From: Acidobacteriota bacterium
Lineage (GTDB): Bacteria; Acidobacteriota; Terriglobia; Terriglobales; Acidobacteriaceae
Direction: 5' to 3'
NCBI GenBank assembly: GCA_021810175.1
Contig: JAJZJJ010000250.1
Coordinates: forward strand, 1 to 5,524
Length of the DNA stretch: 5,524 bases
The notes beneath the pieces were generated by a model. The model was not told where the DNA came from. It made no database searches and saw nothing but the letters and a program-made list of their open reading frames with translations. Of the stretch, positions 1 to 5,157 are shown in pieces. Position 1 is the first letter of the stretch. Each line of letters opens with the position of its first letter. The position numbers and the translations under genes were made by a program.

Positions 1-403
1 CGGGCTGACGGGCGTGCTCCTCATCCTCTACATCACCGGAACCACAGTCAATATTCAGTCGCTGATGGGAGTGCTGATGATGGTGGGAATGGTGGTTTCC
101 AATACCATTCTGATCGTCGACTTCGCTAAGAAGCTGCAGGAGGAGGGCCGTTCGGTACGCGATGCGGTCGCCTATTCGTGCCGTCTCCGGCTGCGGCCGA
201 TTCTGATGACATCGCTGGCCACCGTGGTGGGACTTATCCCGATGGCCATGAAGCTGGAGCCGGGAGCTGGAGCCTATTCGCCTCTTGCGCTGGCCATCAT
301 TGGCGGCGTCACAGTATCGGTGCTCCTGAGTATTTTCGTGATTCCCGCGGCGTACCTGCTGGTTTACGGCAGACGCGAAGCACGCGAGGTGGCAGCGCAA
401 TGA
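1..403 (+). CDS. RND-family efflux permease, C-terminal end (5' truncated by the window)
   Basis: This is the last ~133 codons (reading frame begins at base 2) of an inner-membrane RND permease, a proton-driven pump that works as a trimer with a periplasmic adaptor and an outer-membrane channel. What is seen: the conserved C-terminal membrane block of the AcrB/HAE1 type, with the stretch SLMGVLMMVGMVVSNTIL followed by VDFA (TM10 region), then RLRPILMTSLATVVGLIPMA (TM11) and a final hydrophobic helix ending VIPAAYLLVYG (TM12), then a short basic/acidic cytoplasmic tail. Full-length relatives have about 1,000-1,050 residues, so most of the gene lies upstream. It stops at TGA 401-403, 55 nt before the TolC-like gene, which fits a tripartite-exporter operon. 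The substrate cannot be inferred from this part; the drug (HAE1) versus metal (HME) subfamily is left open. Family call is firm. Confidence 0.93.
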   Translation, partial: GLTGVLLILYITGTTVNIQSLMGVLMMVGMVVSNTILIVDFAKKLQEEGRSVRDAVAYSCRLRLRPILMTSLATVVGLIPMAMKLEPGAGAYSPLALAIIGGVTVSVLLSIFVIPAAYLLVYGRREAREVAAQ

Positions 404-462
404 CTGCTGTAGACCTTGTAGCTGGCGTCAATGTCGGAAATTCGGCGGAGGTGAAATCGTGA
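400..462 (+). CDS. Possible 20-codon intercistronic small ORF between RND permease and TolC-like gene
   Basis: An ATG at 400 overlaps the RND stop as ATGA (400-403) and opens a frame encoding MTAVDLVAGVNVGNSAEVKS. Its TGA (460-462) overlaps the GTG start of the next gene as GTGA (459-462). A good Shine-Dalgarno-like sequence, GAGGTGG at 386-392, lies 7 nt before the ATG. The peptide has no signal sequence, membrane helix or motif that I recognise. It may be a translated coupler that hands ribosomes from the permease to the channel gene, a real micropeptide, or chance: a 20-codon open stretch is not rare in GC-rich DNA. The two exact 4-nt overlaps plus the SD are the only reasons to list it. 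Confidence 0.3.
   Translation: MTAVDLVAGVNVGNSAEVKS
447..454 (+). promoter_or_regulatory. Strong ribosome binding site for the TolC-like gene
   Basis: GGAGGTGA is an eight-base match to the complement of the 16S rRNA 3' end. Its GGAGG core ends 7 nt before the GTG at 459. It fixes GTG 459 as the start, and the signal peptide begins immediately there. Confidence 0.8.
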
Positions 463-1853
463 AGGTTGTTCAAAGCGCAATTGTCGTATCGGTTCTGACG
501 ATAGCTGTATCTGTTCTGGCTCAGCCAGGCAATCCGGCTTCTTTACCCTCCGCTCCGCCGGTGCACGCCATCCTGGGTGCTTCCCAAACGCACATGGGTA
601 CACTGCCGGGAGCCCACACCCGGCAGCACGGTGGTCCCACGCTGACTCGCCGCCAGGCGGAGCAGATGGCGATCCGCAATAACCCGCGCGTCCTGGCCAG
701 TCACCTGCTGGCCCTCGCGCAGCATCAGGTACTGCGCGAGGCGCGCTCCGCCGATCTGCCTTACGCGGATGCATCGCTGGCCGCGGTGGACGCCGAAAAT
801 GGAAGTCGCATTTCGGCGGGCGGCCTGCCAGCTTCTCGCTTGATCAATCATGCCGGCAGCGGCGTGGAAGTCTCGCAGCTGATCACCAATTTCGGCCGCG
901 TTCATAACCTCGTCCTGACCCGCATGTTGCAGCAGCAGGCAATGCAGGCCAATGCCCTGGCGACCTCCGAGGAGATTGTCCTGTTCACCGATCAGGCGTT
1001 CTACAACGCACTGACTGCGCAGGCCGATCTGCAGGTTGCCCGGGAGACCGTCGCCTACCGCAGCATCACGGAAAGACAGGTCAACGAGCTCACCAACAAC
1101 AAACTCCGCTCGACGCTCGATCTCAGCATCGCGCAGGTCGACCTTTCCCAGGCAAAGCTGATGGAAATCGATGCGGAGAATCGCGCGGCCTCCACTATGG
1201 CCACTCTGGACGCGGTGCTCGGCCTCGATCATAACCAGTGGTTTCATCTGATCAGCAGCTCGTCCGCCCCGCCGGCCCCGCCGGTGGACTACAAGGCCCT
1301 GGTGCAGCAGGCGCTGCAGCAGCGGCCCGATCTGCAGGCTCTGCACTATCAGTCGCAGTCGGCAAAGAAGTACGCCCGCTCCGAATGGGATCAGCTCCTG
1401 CCCTCCATCAGTGCTCTGGGGACAGCCGGAGTTACACCGGTCCGTACCGACCAGTACTACAACTCCAACTGGTGGGGTGGAGTCGGCGTCGACGTGAACA
1501 TTCCGGTGTTCAACGGATTCCTCTACAACGCGCAGGCCAAAGAGGCGAGATACCGGGCCCAGGCCGACGCCAACTACGAGCGCAACCTGCGCGATAACAT
1601 CGTCAGCCAGGTGCGCATCGCATGGCTGGAAACGCAGGCCGCCTACCGGAAGCTCAGCGTAACCCAGCAGCTTTTGAAACAGGCTAACCTCAGCCTCACG
1701 CTGGCCAAGGAGCGATATAAGCTTGGCCTCAGCTCCATCGTGGAACTGAGCGATTCGGAACTGGAGCAGACCTCGGCCCAGATCCAGTACACCAATGCCC
1801 GCTACGAGTATCGGCTTGGCATGGCTGTGCTCCGCTACCAGTTGGGCAAATAG
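459..1853 (+). CDS. TolC-family outer-membrane efflux channel (OEP)
   Basis: Complete 464-residue outer-membrane factor; it would trimerise into a channel-tunnel that lets the adjacent RND pump export across the outer membrane. Seen: a Sec signal peptide (residues 1-21, hydrophobic core IVVSVLTIAVSVLA, likely cut after VLA), a Pro/Gly/His-rich linker (~22-60), then two OEP repeats, roughly 63-255 and 275-464. Repeat 1 starts LTRRQAEQMAIRNNP and has the strand motif VSQLITNFGR (138-147). Repeat 2 has RPDLQAL (289-295), the strand VNIPVFNGF (346-354) and the typical final helix with ERYKLGLSSIVELSDSE (418-434). Long Gln/Ala-rich stretches fit the coiled-coil barrel. No N-terminal lipobox Cys is present, unlike NodT/OprM lipoproteins. 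Length is normal for the family. GTG start is supported by GGAGGTGA at 447-454. It lies downstream of the RND gene and is probably cotranscribed; the adaptor gene is not in the window. Confidence 0.93.
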   Translation: MKVVQSAIVVSVLTIAVSVLAQPGNPASLPSAPPVHAILGASQTHMGTLPGAHTRQHGGPTLTRRQAEQMAIRNNPRVLASHLLALAQHQVLREARSADLPYADASLAAVDAENGSRISAGGLPASRLINHAGSGVEVSQLITNFGRVHNLVLTRMLQQQAMQANALATSEEIVLFTDQAFYNALTAQADLQVARETVAYRSITERQVNELTNNKLRSTLDLSIAQVDLSQAKLMEIDAENRAASTMATLDAVLGLDHNQWFHLISSSSAPPAPPVDYKALVQQALQQRPDLQALHYQSQSAKKYARSEWDQLLPSISALGTAGVTPVRTDQYYNSNWWGGVGVDVNIPVFNGFLYNAQAKEARYRAQADANYERNLRDNIVSQVRIAWLETQAAYRKLSVTQQLLKQANLSLTLAKERYKLGLSSIVELSDSELEQTSAQIQYTNARYEYRLGMAVLRYQLGK

Positions 1854-1861
1854 CAACCGGG

Positions 1862-1900
1862 GGCTCCGGCCGCCTGCGCACGGCAGGCCGGAGCCTCTTT
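1862..1900 (+). terminator. Probable intrinsic terminator of the efflux operon
   Basis: Eight bases after the TolC-like stop, GGCTCCGGCC (1862-1871) pairs perfectly with GGCCGGAGCC (1886-1895), with an extra GCC/GGC pairing possible inside the 14-nt loop. The T-tract after it is short (TCTTT), so termination may be partial. Position and stem strength support the call. Confidence 0.65.
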
Positions 1901-1977
1901 CAAAGCGCAGCTCCGGAAGCCCGATGCGTTTTCAGCTCCGCATACCATCACCGATCTCGCGCTGTGAGCACGACGCC

Positions 1978-2008
1978 TTGAACTTTTCGGCCCTCAGGGC
2001 CATATCTT
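1978..2008 (+). promoter_or_regulatory. Weak candidate promoter for the hairpin-terminator RNA
   Basis: TTGAAC (1978-1983) resembles a -35 box, and TATCTT (2003-2008) a -10 box, but the spacer of 19 nt is long; CATATC (2001-2006) gives 17 nt with a poorer match. A small palindrome-like GGCCCTCAGGGCC (1989-2001) lies in the spacer. Listed mainly because a transcript starting near 2014 would end at the strong terminator at 2085-2122. Confidence 0.25.
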
Positions 2009-2022
2009 GGCGGACGAACCGG

Positions 2023-2068
2023 GCGTTTGCCGTACATCCTTTGACAGGGTTCCATGTACGGCAAACGC
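2023..2068. repeat. 15-bp perfect inverted repeat (hairpin)
   Basis: GCGTTTGCCGTACAT (2023-2037) is exactly complementary to ATGTACGGCAAACGC (2054-2068), with a 16-nt loop (2038-2053). A perfect 15-bp stem is unlikely by chance in a window this size. Neither strand has a T-run directly after it, so it is not itself an intrinsic terminator. It could be the 5' domain of a small RNA or a large operator. Confidence 0.9.
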
Positions 2069-2084
2069 TGATTCAGTCCCAACT

Positions 2085-2122
2085 CCCGCGCGGTTAGCCT
2101 CAACCGCGCGGGTTTTCTTTTT
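2085..2122 (+). terminator. Strong intrinsic terminator
   Basis: CCCGCGCGGTT (2085-2095) pairs perfectly over 11 bp with AACCGCGCGGG (2102-2112) around a 6-nt loop, followed at once by TTTTCTTTTT (2113-2122). The T-tract is only on the plus-strand side, so it ends plus-strand transcription. The nearest upstream protein gene ends about 230 nt earlier and already has its own hairpin. Confidence 0.88.
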
Positions 2123-2430
2123 GAAGCGACGACCATCATCCTCTCAATCGGCTCACGGATTCGAGCTGCCGTACGGTTTGGCGCCCCCGCCGCCTTCCAT
2201 GCGAAAACTCGTCAAGACCCGCACCGCTTCACCAAAGTAACTGCCGCACATTTCAAAGCACTTCCGGTGCTTCTTCTCCGGGAAAAGTTGGCACGATTGG
2301 CGGCTCAGGTTGATACCCTAAAAGTAAGGATAGAAATTACAAAATAGGAACAGCGGCTGGTCGGCAGGCCTCGCTCCGCGTGTCTCGTTGCCTGCAATTT
2401 GTGCAGTTTGCAGGCACCCAAACGACGCAA
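2123..2430. other. Intergenic stretch without a supported gene
   Basis: About 300 bases with no reading frame that looks like a protein and no usable start with a Shine-Dalgarno. It contains a 6-bp hairpin AAGCAC/GTGCTT (2256-2272) followed by a pyrimidine run too poor in T to be called a terminator, an AT-rich patch (about 2309-2349) unlike the surrounding GC-rich DNA, and a 9-bp hairpin at 2389-2416. The minus-strand frame at 2318-2500 (60 codons) is treated with the repeats at 2431-2715 and is not called a gene. Confidence 0.6.
2389..2416. repeat. 9-bp perfect inverted repeat
   Basis: TGCCTGCAA (2389-2397) pairs with TTGCAGGCA (2408-2416) around a 10-nt loop. No T-run follows on either strand. 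It lies just left of the first copy of the 170-nt-spaced repeat and has no counterpart at the matching place in the second copy. Confidence 0.7.
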
Positions 2431-2545
2431 TCCAAAGACGCTGGCCATCTACTCTGTTTTCAGGTAACTGTAGCCCAGGGACCCTGAACGAAAAGAGCAA
2501 GTCTCATGAAGTCATATGCATAGGAATAAGTTGACCCCCCAGGGG
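2431..2545. repeat. Diverged direct repeat, copy 1
   Basis: Aligned by hand to the copy at 2601-2715 with a constant offset of 170 bases and no gap. I count 74 identities in 110 positions (2431-2540). Best blocks are CTGGCCATCT (2441-2450), AGCCCAG (2472-2478), TCATATGC (2512-2519) and AAGTTGACCCCCC (2528-2540). The right end is a C-run followed by a G-run. On the minus strand it can be read as a peptide with GLQL..E...DGQR.W, shared with copy 2. It could be a degraded gene duplication or a dispersed intergenic element. Confidence 0.65.
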
Positions 2546-2600
2546 GCCACCGCGCTCTCGCGAGGGTGCGGGCGGACGCGCGACTCCCAGAGCGGCTCAT

Positions 2601-2715
2601 TCCAGCGCCTCTGGCCATCTGCCATCTTTTCACGCAATTGCAGCCCAGAGGCTTTGGGCGGAAATTGTAAGTGCCGAAGAATCATATGCGTGCCGAAAAG
2701 TTGATCCCCCCGGGG
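2601..2715. repeat. Diverged direct repeat, copy 2
   Basis: Second copy, 170 bases after copy 1. It matches at CTGGCCATCT (2611-2620), AGCCCAG (2642-2648), TCATATGC (2682-2689) and AAGTTGATCCCCC (2698-2710), and again ends in a C-run/G-run (2706-2715). It ends about 75 bases before the MoeB-like gene, so part of that gene's leader or promoter may lie in or beside the repeat. The minus-strand reading gives GLQLREKMADGQRRW, parallel to GLQLPENRVDGQRLW in copy 1. I do not recognise it as a named repeat or insertion sequence. Confidence 0.65.
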
Positions 2716-2788
2716 AGGGCCTGTCCCAAAAGTCCGGACCACACCATCTTGCAGCCTACCGGCCGAACACGGCATCCTGAAAGTGCGC

Positions 2789-3964
2789 ATGTCTCCAGCA
2801 ACCGAAACTCCAGCTCTGCCTGAGCTCACGCCCGAGGAAGCGGCTCGTTACTCCCGCCACCTCATCCTGCCCGAGGTCGGACTGGAGGGCCAGCGGAAGC
2901 TGAAGGCTGCCAAAGTGCTCTGCATCGGCACCGGAGGGCTCGGCTCGCCGCTCGCCTTCTACCTGGCCGCGGCTGGAGTGGGCACGCTCGGCCTGGTGGA
3001 TTTCGACGTAGTCGATGCCAGCAATCTGCAGCGGCAGATCCTCCACAGCACGAAGGACGTAGGCCGCCCCAAGATCGATTCGGCGGCGGAGAAGCTCCAG
3101 GCGCTCAACCCCTTTTTGAAGGTGGTGAAGCATGAAACGATGCTCACCAGCCAGAATGCCCTGGAGATCGTCGGGCAATATGACGTTGTCGCCGACGGAA
3201 CGGACAACTTTCCCACGCGCTACCTGGTGAACGACGCCTGCGTCCTCACCGGCAAGCCCAACGCCTACGGCTCCATCTTCCGCTTTGAAGGCCAGGCCAG
3301 CGTCTTCGCGGCAAAGGATGGTCCCTGCTACCGCTGCCTCTATCCCGAGCCGCCTCCACCAGGCATGGTTCCCTCCTGCGCCGAGGGTGGTGTGCTGGGT
3401 ATCCTGCCTGGGCTGGTCGGCGTCATCCAGGCCACGGAAGTCATCAAACTGATTCTGGGCAAAGGCGAACCGCTCGTTGGCCGTCTTCTGCTCGTCAACT
3501 CGCTGGATATGCAATTCCGCGAGCTGAAGCTGCGCAAAAATCCCGACTGCCCCGTCTGCGGCAACAACCCGACGGTCACCGAACTCATCGACTACCAGCA
3601 GTTCTGCGGCATCGCCCCGGAACAGAAAGCGGCCAATATGCGAAACGGCATTCCCCAGATGTCCGTACAGGAACTCAAGCAGCGCCTCGACAAAGGCGAC
3701 GACCTCTTCATCCTCGACGTGCGCGAGCCCTTCGAGTATCAGATCGCGCAGATGGGCGGACAGCTGATTCCGCTCAATCAGCTTCCAGCCCGCATCGGCG
3801 AGCTCAACCCCGACCGCGAGATCGTCGTCCAGTGCAAGTCCGGTGGGCGCAGCCAGATGGCCGCGGAGTTCCTGGCGAAGAACGGCTTCCAGAAGGTGCA
3901 CAACCTCACCGGCGGCATCATCGCCTGGTCGAGCGAAATCGATCCCTCGGTTCGCAAATACTAG
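2789..3964 (+). CDS. MoeB/ThiF-type adenylyltransferase fused to rhodanese (MoeZ/MOCS3-like sulfur-carrier activating enzyme)
   Basis: Complete 391-residue cytoplasmic enzyme. Family role: it adenylates the C-terminal glycine of a ubiquitin-like sulfur carrier (MoaD, ThiS or CysO type); the rhodanese domain then supplies sulfur to form the thiocarboxylate used for molybdopterin, thiamine or cysteine synthesis. Seen (numbered from ATG 2789): YSRH near 21-24; nucleotide loop GTGGLGSP (47-54); [13 protein letters not shown] (71-83); DGTDN (136-140) with the catalytic-type Asp; zinc pairs CYRC (180-183) and CPVC (254-257); [10 protein letters not shown] with a conserved Cys at 197; C-terminal rhodanese (~290-391) with active loop CKSGGRS, Cys349. 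All key residues are present. A GTG at 2783 would add two residues; ATG with weak SD GAAAG (2779-2783) is preferred. No carrier-protein gene is adjacent, so the pathway cannot be fixed. Confidence 0.93.
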   Translation: MSPATETPALPELTPEEAARYSRHLILPEVGLEGQRKLKAAKVLCIGTGGLGSPLAFYLAAAGVGTLGLVDFDVVDASNLQRQILHSTKDVGRPKIDSAAEKLQALNPFLKVVKHETMLTSQNALEIVGQYDVVADGTDNFPTRYLVNDACVLTGKPNAYGSIFRFEGQASVFAAKDGPCYRCLYPEPPPPGMVPSCAEGGVLGILPGLVGVIQATEVIKLILGKGEPLVGRLLLVNSLDMQFRELKLRKNPDCPVCGNNPTVTELIDYQQFCGIAPEQKAANMRNGIPQMSVQELKQRLDKGDDLFILDVREPFEYQIAQMGGQLIPLNQLPARIGELNPDREIVVQCKSGGRSQMAAEFLAKNGFQKVHNLTGGIIAWSSEIDPSVRKY

Positions 3965-4006
3965 CCGGAAGCGATGGCCGCTGCTCTGCGCGGCGGCCGT
4001 CGCCGG
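3965..4006 (+). other. Hairpin directly after the MoeB-rhodanese stop codon
   Basis: CCGG (3965-3968), CGA (3972-3974) and GGCCGC (3976-3981) pair with GCGGCC (3993-3998), TCG (4000-4002) and CCGG (4003-4006); T3975 and G3999 can form a wobble. The result is 14 pairs with a three-base bulge and an 11-nt loop. No T-tract follows, so it may protect the mRNA 3' end or aid Rho-dependent termination rather than act as an intrinsic terminator. Confidence 0.45.
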
Positions 4007-4013
4007 ATTCCCT

Positions 4014-4045
4014 TTGGCACAGGAGCAGCGAAAATGCTCTATACT
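4014..4045 (+). promoter_or_regulatory. Candidate promoter for the PIN-TRAM gene
   Basis: TATACT (4040-4045) is a good -10 box. TTGGCA (4014-4019) resembles a -35 but is 20 nt away, which is long. An alternative reading is a sigma-54 type site: TTGGCAC at 4014-4020 with GC at 4028-4029, the right GG-N10-GC spacing, but the -12 half is CAGC rather than TTGC. Either would place a start between the MoeB-rhodanese hairpin and the PIN-TRAM gene. Only the -10 hexamer is convincing. Confidence 0.4.
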
Positions 4046-4051
4046 CCGTGT

Positions 4052-4067
4052 GCCCGGAAATCCGGGC
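4052..4067 (+). repeat. Short inverted repeat at the predicted transcript start
   Basis: GCCCGGA (4052-4058) and TCCGGGC (4061-4067) are perfect complements, giving at least a 6-bp stem with an AAAT loop. It begins about 7 nt after the TATACT box, so a transcript from that promoter would start with this hairpin. It may be an operator or a 5'-stabilising structure. Confidence 0.5.
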
Positions 4068-4096
4068 TCCCTGCCGTCCCCAGTCCGATGCACCCC

Positions 4097-4124
4097 GGAG
4101 GCGGCCAGGCTGTTGGGGGCCTCC
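4097..4124 (+). promoter_or_regulatory. Hairpin overlapping the translation start region of the PIN-TRAM gene
   Basis: GGAGGC (4097-4102) pairs with GCCTCC (4119-4124), which ends one base before ATG 4126. The perfect SD core GGAGG is 24 nt upstream, too far to serve the ATG directly, and is bound in the stem. The only SD-like sequence at a normal distance is GGGGG (4115-4119), mostly in the loop. Translation may therefore depend on the fold of this leader; this is inference. Confidence 0.35.
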
Positions 4125-4125
4125 T

Positions 4126-5157
4126 ATGGATTTGCTTTCTCTGCGTTTTGCCCTTGTCCTCATTTTTGCCGTAGCCTGCTGGTTTCTCCGTCCCTTCGGC
4201 ATCCACCCCGCCATTTCTGCCGCTGCTGGAGCGGCTGTGGCCGGCCTCATGATCGTGTTCGAGCTGCGCGTCCGCGCCCTCACGCTCCGGCGCCTGATCG
4301 GAGCGGTGATCGGCAGCACCAGCGGCATTGCCGGAGCGTTTCTCTTCACTCTGGTGCTCGGGAACAGCCTGCCCGCCGGGCATCTGCGGAGCCTGCTGGA
4401 ACTGAGCGTGCTGCTGCTGATGACTTACGTGGGTCTTGTTGTCGGCGCCAGCAAAGGCGATCTCCTCAACCTGTCGGCGCTTGGCGGACTTTTCACCGGC
4501 GAGCGGGGAGGCAAGCGCAACACCAAGATTCTGGATACCAGCGCCGTGATCGACGGCCGGATCGCGGACATTGCGGAGACCGGCTTCCTGGATGGGGTGC
4601 TGGTGATTCCCGAGTTTGTCCTGCGGGAACTGCAGATGGTGGCGGATTCCTCCGATCCCTCCAAACGCCAGCGGGGACGTCGGGGGCTCGACGTGCTGCA
4701 GCGGATGCGGGCGAATTCGCAGCTGACGATCCAGATCGTGGAAGAGGATTATCCGCACATCCGCGAGGTGGACCACAAGCTGATCGAAATGGCCCTGCAG
4801 CTGGAGGCGAAGATTATCACCAACGACTTCAACCTCAACAAGGTCGCGCAGGTGCGCGGTGTCTCGGTGCTGAATATTAACGATCTGGCGAATTCACTGC
4901 GGCCGGTGGTTCTGCCTGGCGAGAAGATGCGCATTCAGGTGCTGAAGGAAGGCAAGGAGCACGACCAGGGAGTCGGCTATCTCGATGATGGGACCATGGT
5001 GGTGGTGGACCACGCGCGCCGCCTGATCGGCCGCACCGTTGAAATTGCCGTCACATCGGTGCTGCAGACAGCATCCGGCAAGATGATCTTCGGCAAGCTG
5101 GACGAACTCGCTCGCGCAGCCGAGCCGGCGCGAGCCGTGGAGGTGCCGACGACGTGA
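4126..5157 (+). CDS. YacL-like membrane-anchored PIN-TRAM domain protein (putative RNase)
   Basis: Complete 343-residue protein. Seen: four hydrophobic helices in the first ~108 residues (about 7-21, 29-47, 57-78 and 89-108), a PIN nuclease domain (~133-255) and a C-terminal TRAM domain (~261-326). PIN acidic residues are in place: [11 protein letters not shown] with Asp137, PEFVLRELQ with Glu168, EVDHKLIE with Asp216 and TNDFNLN with Asp234. The basic KRQRGRRG (180-187) follows the first helices of the domain. The layout and length match Bacillus subtilis YacL, a membrane PIN/TRAM protein; TRAM domains bind RNA, so a membrane-tethered ribonuclease is the likely role, but substrates of this family are poorly known. 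It is not a VapC toxin: it is far larger and no antitoxin gene lies upstream. In many bacteria yacL neighbours ispD; here a secreted protein follows with a 4-nt overlap. The frame is open far upstream (to 3832), but that part lies inside the MoeB gene; ATG 4126 matches the family start. Confidence 0.9.
   Translation: MDLLSLRFALVLIFAVACWFLRPFGIHPAISAAAGAAVAGLMIVFELRVRALTLRRLIGAVIGSTSGIAGAFLFTLVLGNSLPAGHLRSLLELSVLLLMTYVGLVVGASKGDLLNLSALGGLFTGERGGKRNTKILDTSAVIDGRIADIAETGFLDGVLVIPEFVLRELQMVADSSDPSKRQRGRRGLDVLQRMRANSQLTIQIVEEDYPHIREVDHKLIEMALQLEAKIITNDFNLNKVAQVRGVSVLNINDLANSLRPVVLPGEKMRIQVLKEGKEHDQGVGYLDDGTMVVVDHARRLIGRTVEIAVTSVLQTASGKMIFGKLDELARAAEPARAVEVPTT
5139..5145 (+). promoter_or_regulatory. 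Ribosome binding site inside the PIN-TRAM gene for the downstream gene
   Basis: GGAGGTG sits in the last codons of the PIN-TRAM gene, with its GGAGG core 10 nt before GTG 5154. It supports that start and suggests translational coupling. Confidence 0.6.

Larger units (their letters stand above)
2014..2122 (+). ncRNA. Candidate small RNA (~110 nt): hairpin, linker, intrinsic terminator
   Basis: Between the efflux-operon terminator (1862-1900) and a second, much stronger terminator (2085-2122) there is no convincing protein gene. The interval ends with a 15-bp perfect stem (2023-2037 with 2054-2068), a 16-nt unpaired-looking stretch (2069-2084) and the terminator hairpin with a ten-base T-rich tail. 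This is the common layout of a bacterial trans-acting small RNA. The 5' end is a guess from the weak promoter at 1978-2008. I do not recognise the sequence as 6S, a riboswitch or another named family. Alternatives: a backup terminator for readthrough from the efflux operon, or the tail of a longer untranslated region. The terminator is solid; the independent gene is inference. Confidence 0.35.

Noticed and set aside
543..1856. 437-codon minus-strand open frame opposite the TolC-like gene
   Set aside because: It is the antisense shadow of a GC-rich gene: the plus-strand frame has a signal peptide and clear OEP motifs, and the minus frame has no family resemblance.
2167..2175. TGCCGTACG shared with the arm of the 2023-2037 hairpin
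   Set aside because: The match is only 8 bases (TGCCGTAC) and partly a self-palindrome; it is too short to claim a related element or an RNA target.
2007..2240. 77-codon plus-strand frame across the second terminator
   Set aside because: It runs through the 15-bp hairpin and the intrinsic terminator, has no Shine-Dalgarno and shows no protein-like composition.
2256..2277. AAGCAC/GTGCTT hairpin as a terminator
   Set aside because: Only a 6-bp stem with a mixed pyrimidine tail rather than a T-run, and no gene directly upstream on either strand.
2288..2305. TTGGCACG resembling the -24 half of a sigma-54 promoter
   Set aside because: The matching GC of the -12 element is one base out of register (11 instead of 10 between GG and GC) and no gene follows closely.
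2719..2740. GCCTGTCCCAAAAGTC resembling an insertion-sequence end, next to the palindrome GTCCGGAC
   Set aside because: No partner inverted repeat, target duplication or transposase fragment is visible in the window.
2756..4093. 445-codon minus-strand open frame opposite the MoeB-rhodanese gene
   Set aside because: The plus strand encodes every catalytic motif of the MoeB-rhodanese family; the antisense frame shows none and simply reflects codon-position GC bias.
3832..4125. Upstream extension of the PIN-TRAM reading frame
   Set aside because: Its first part lies inside the MoeB-rhodanese gene in another frame, and the family begins with the hydrophobic segment at ATG 4126.
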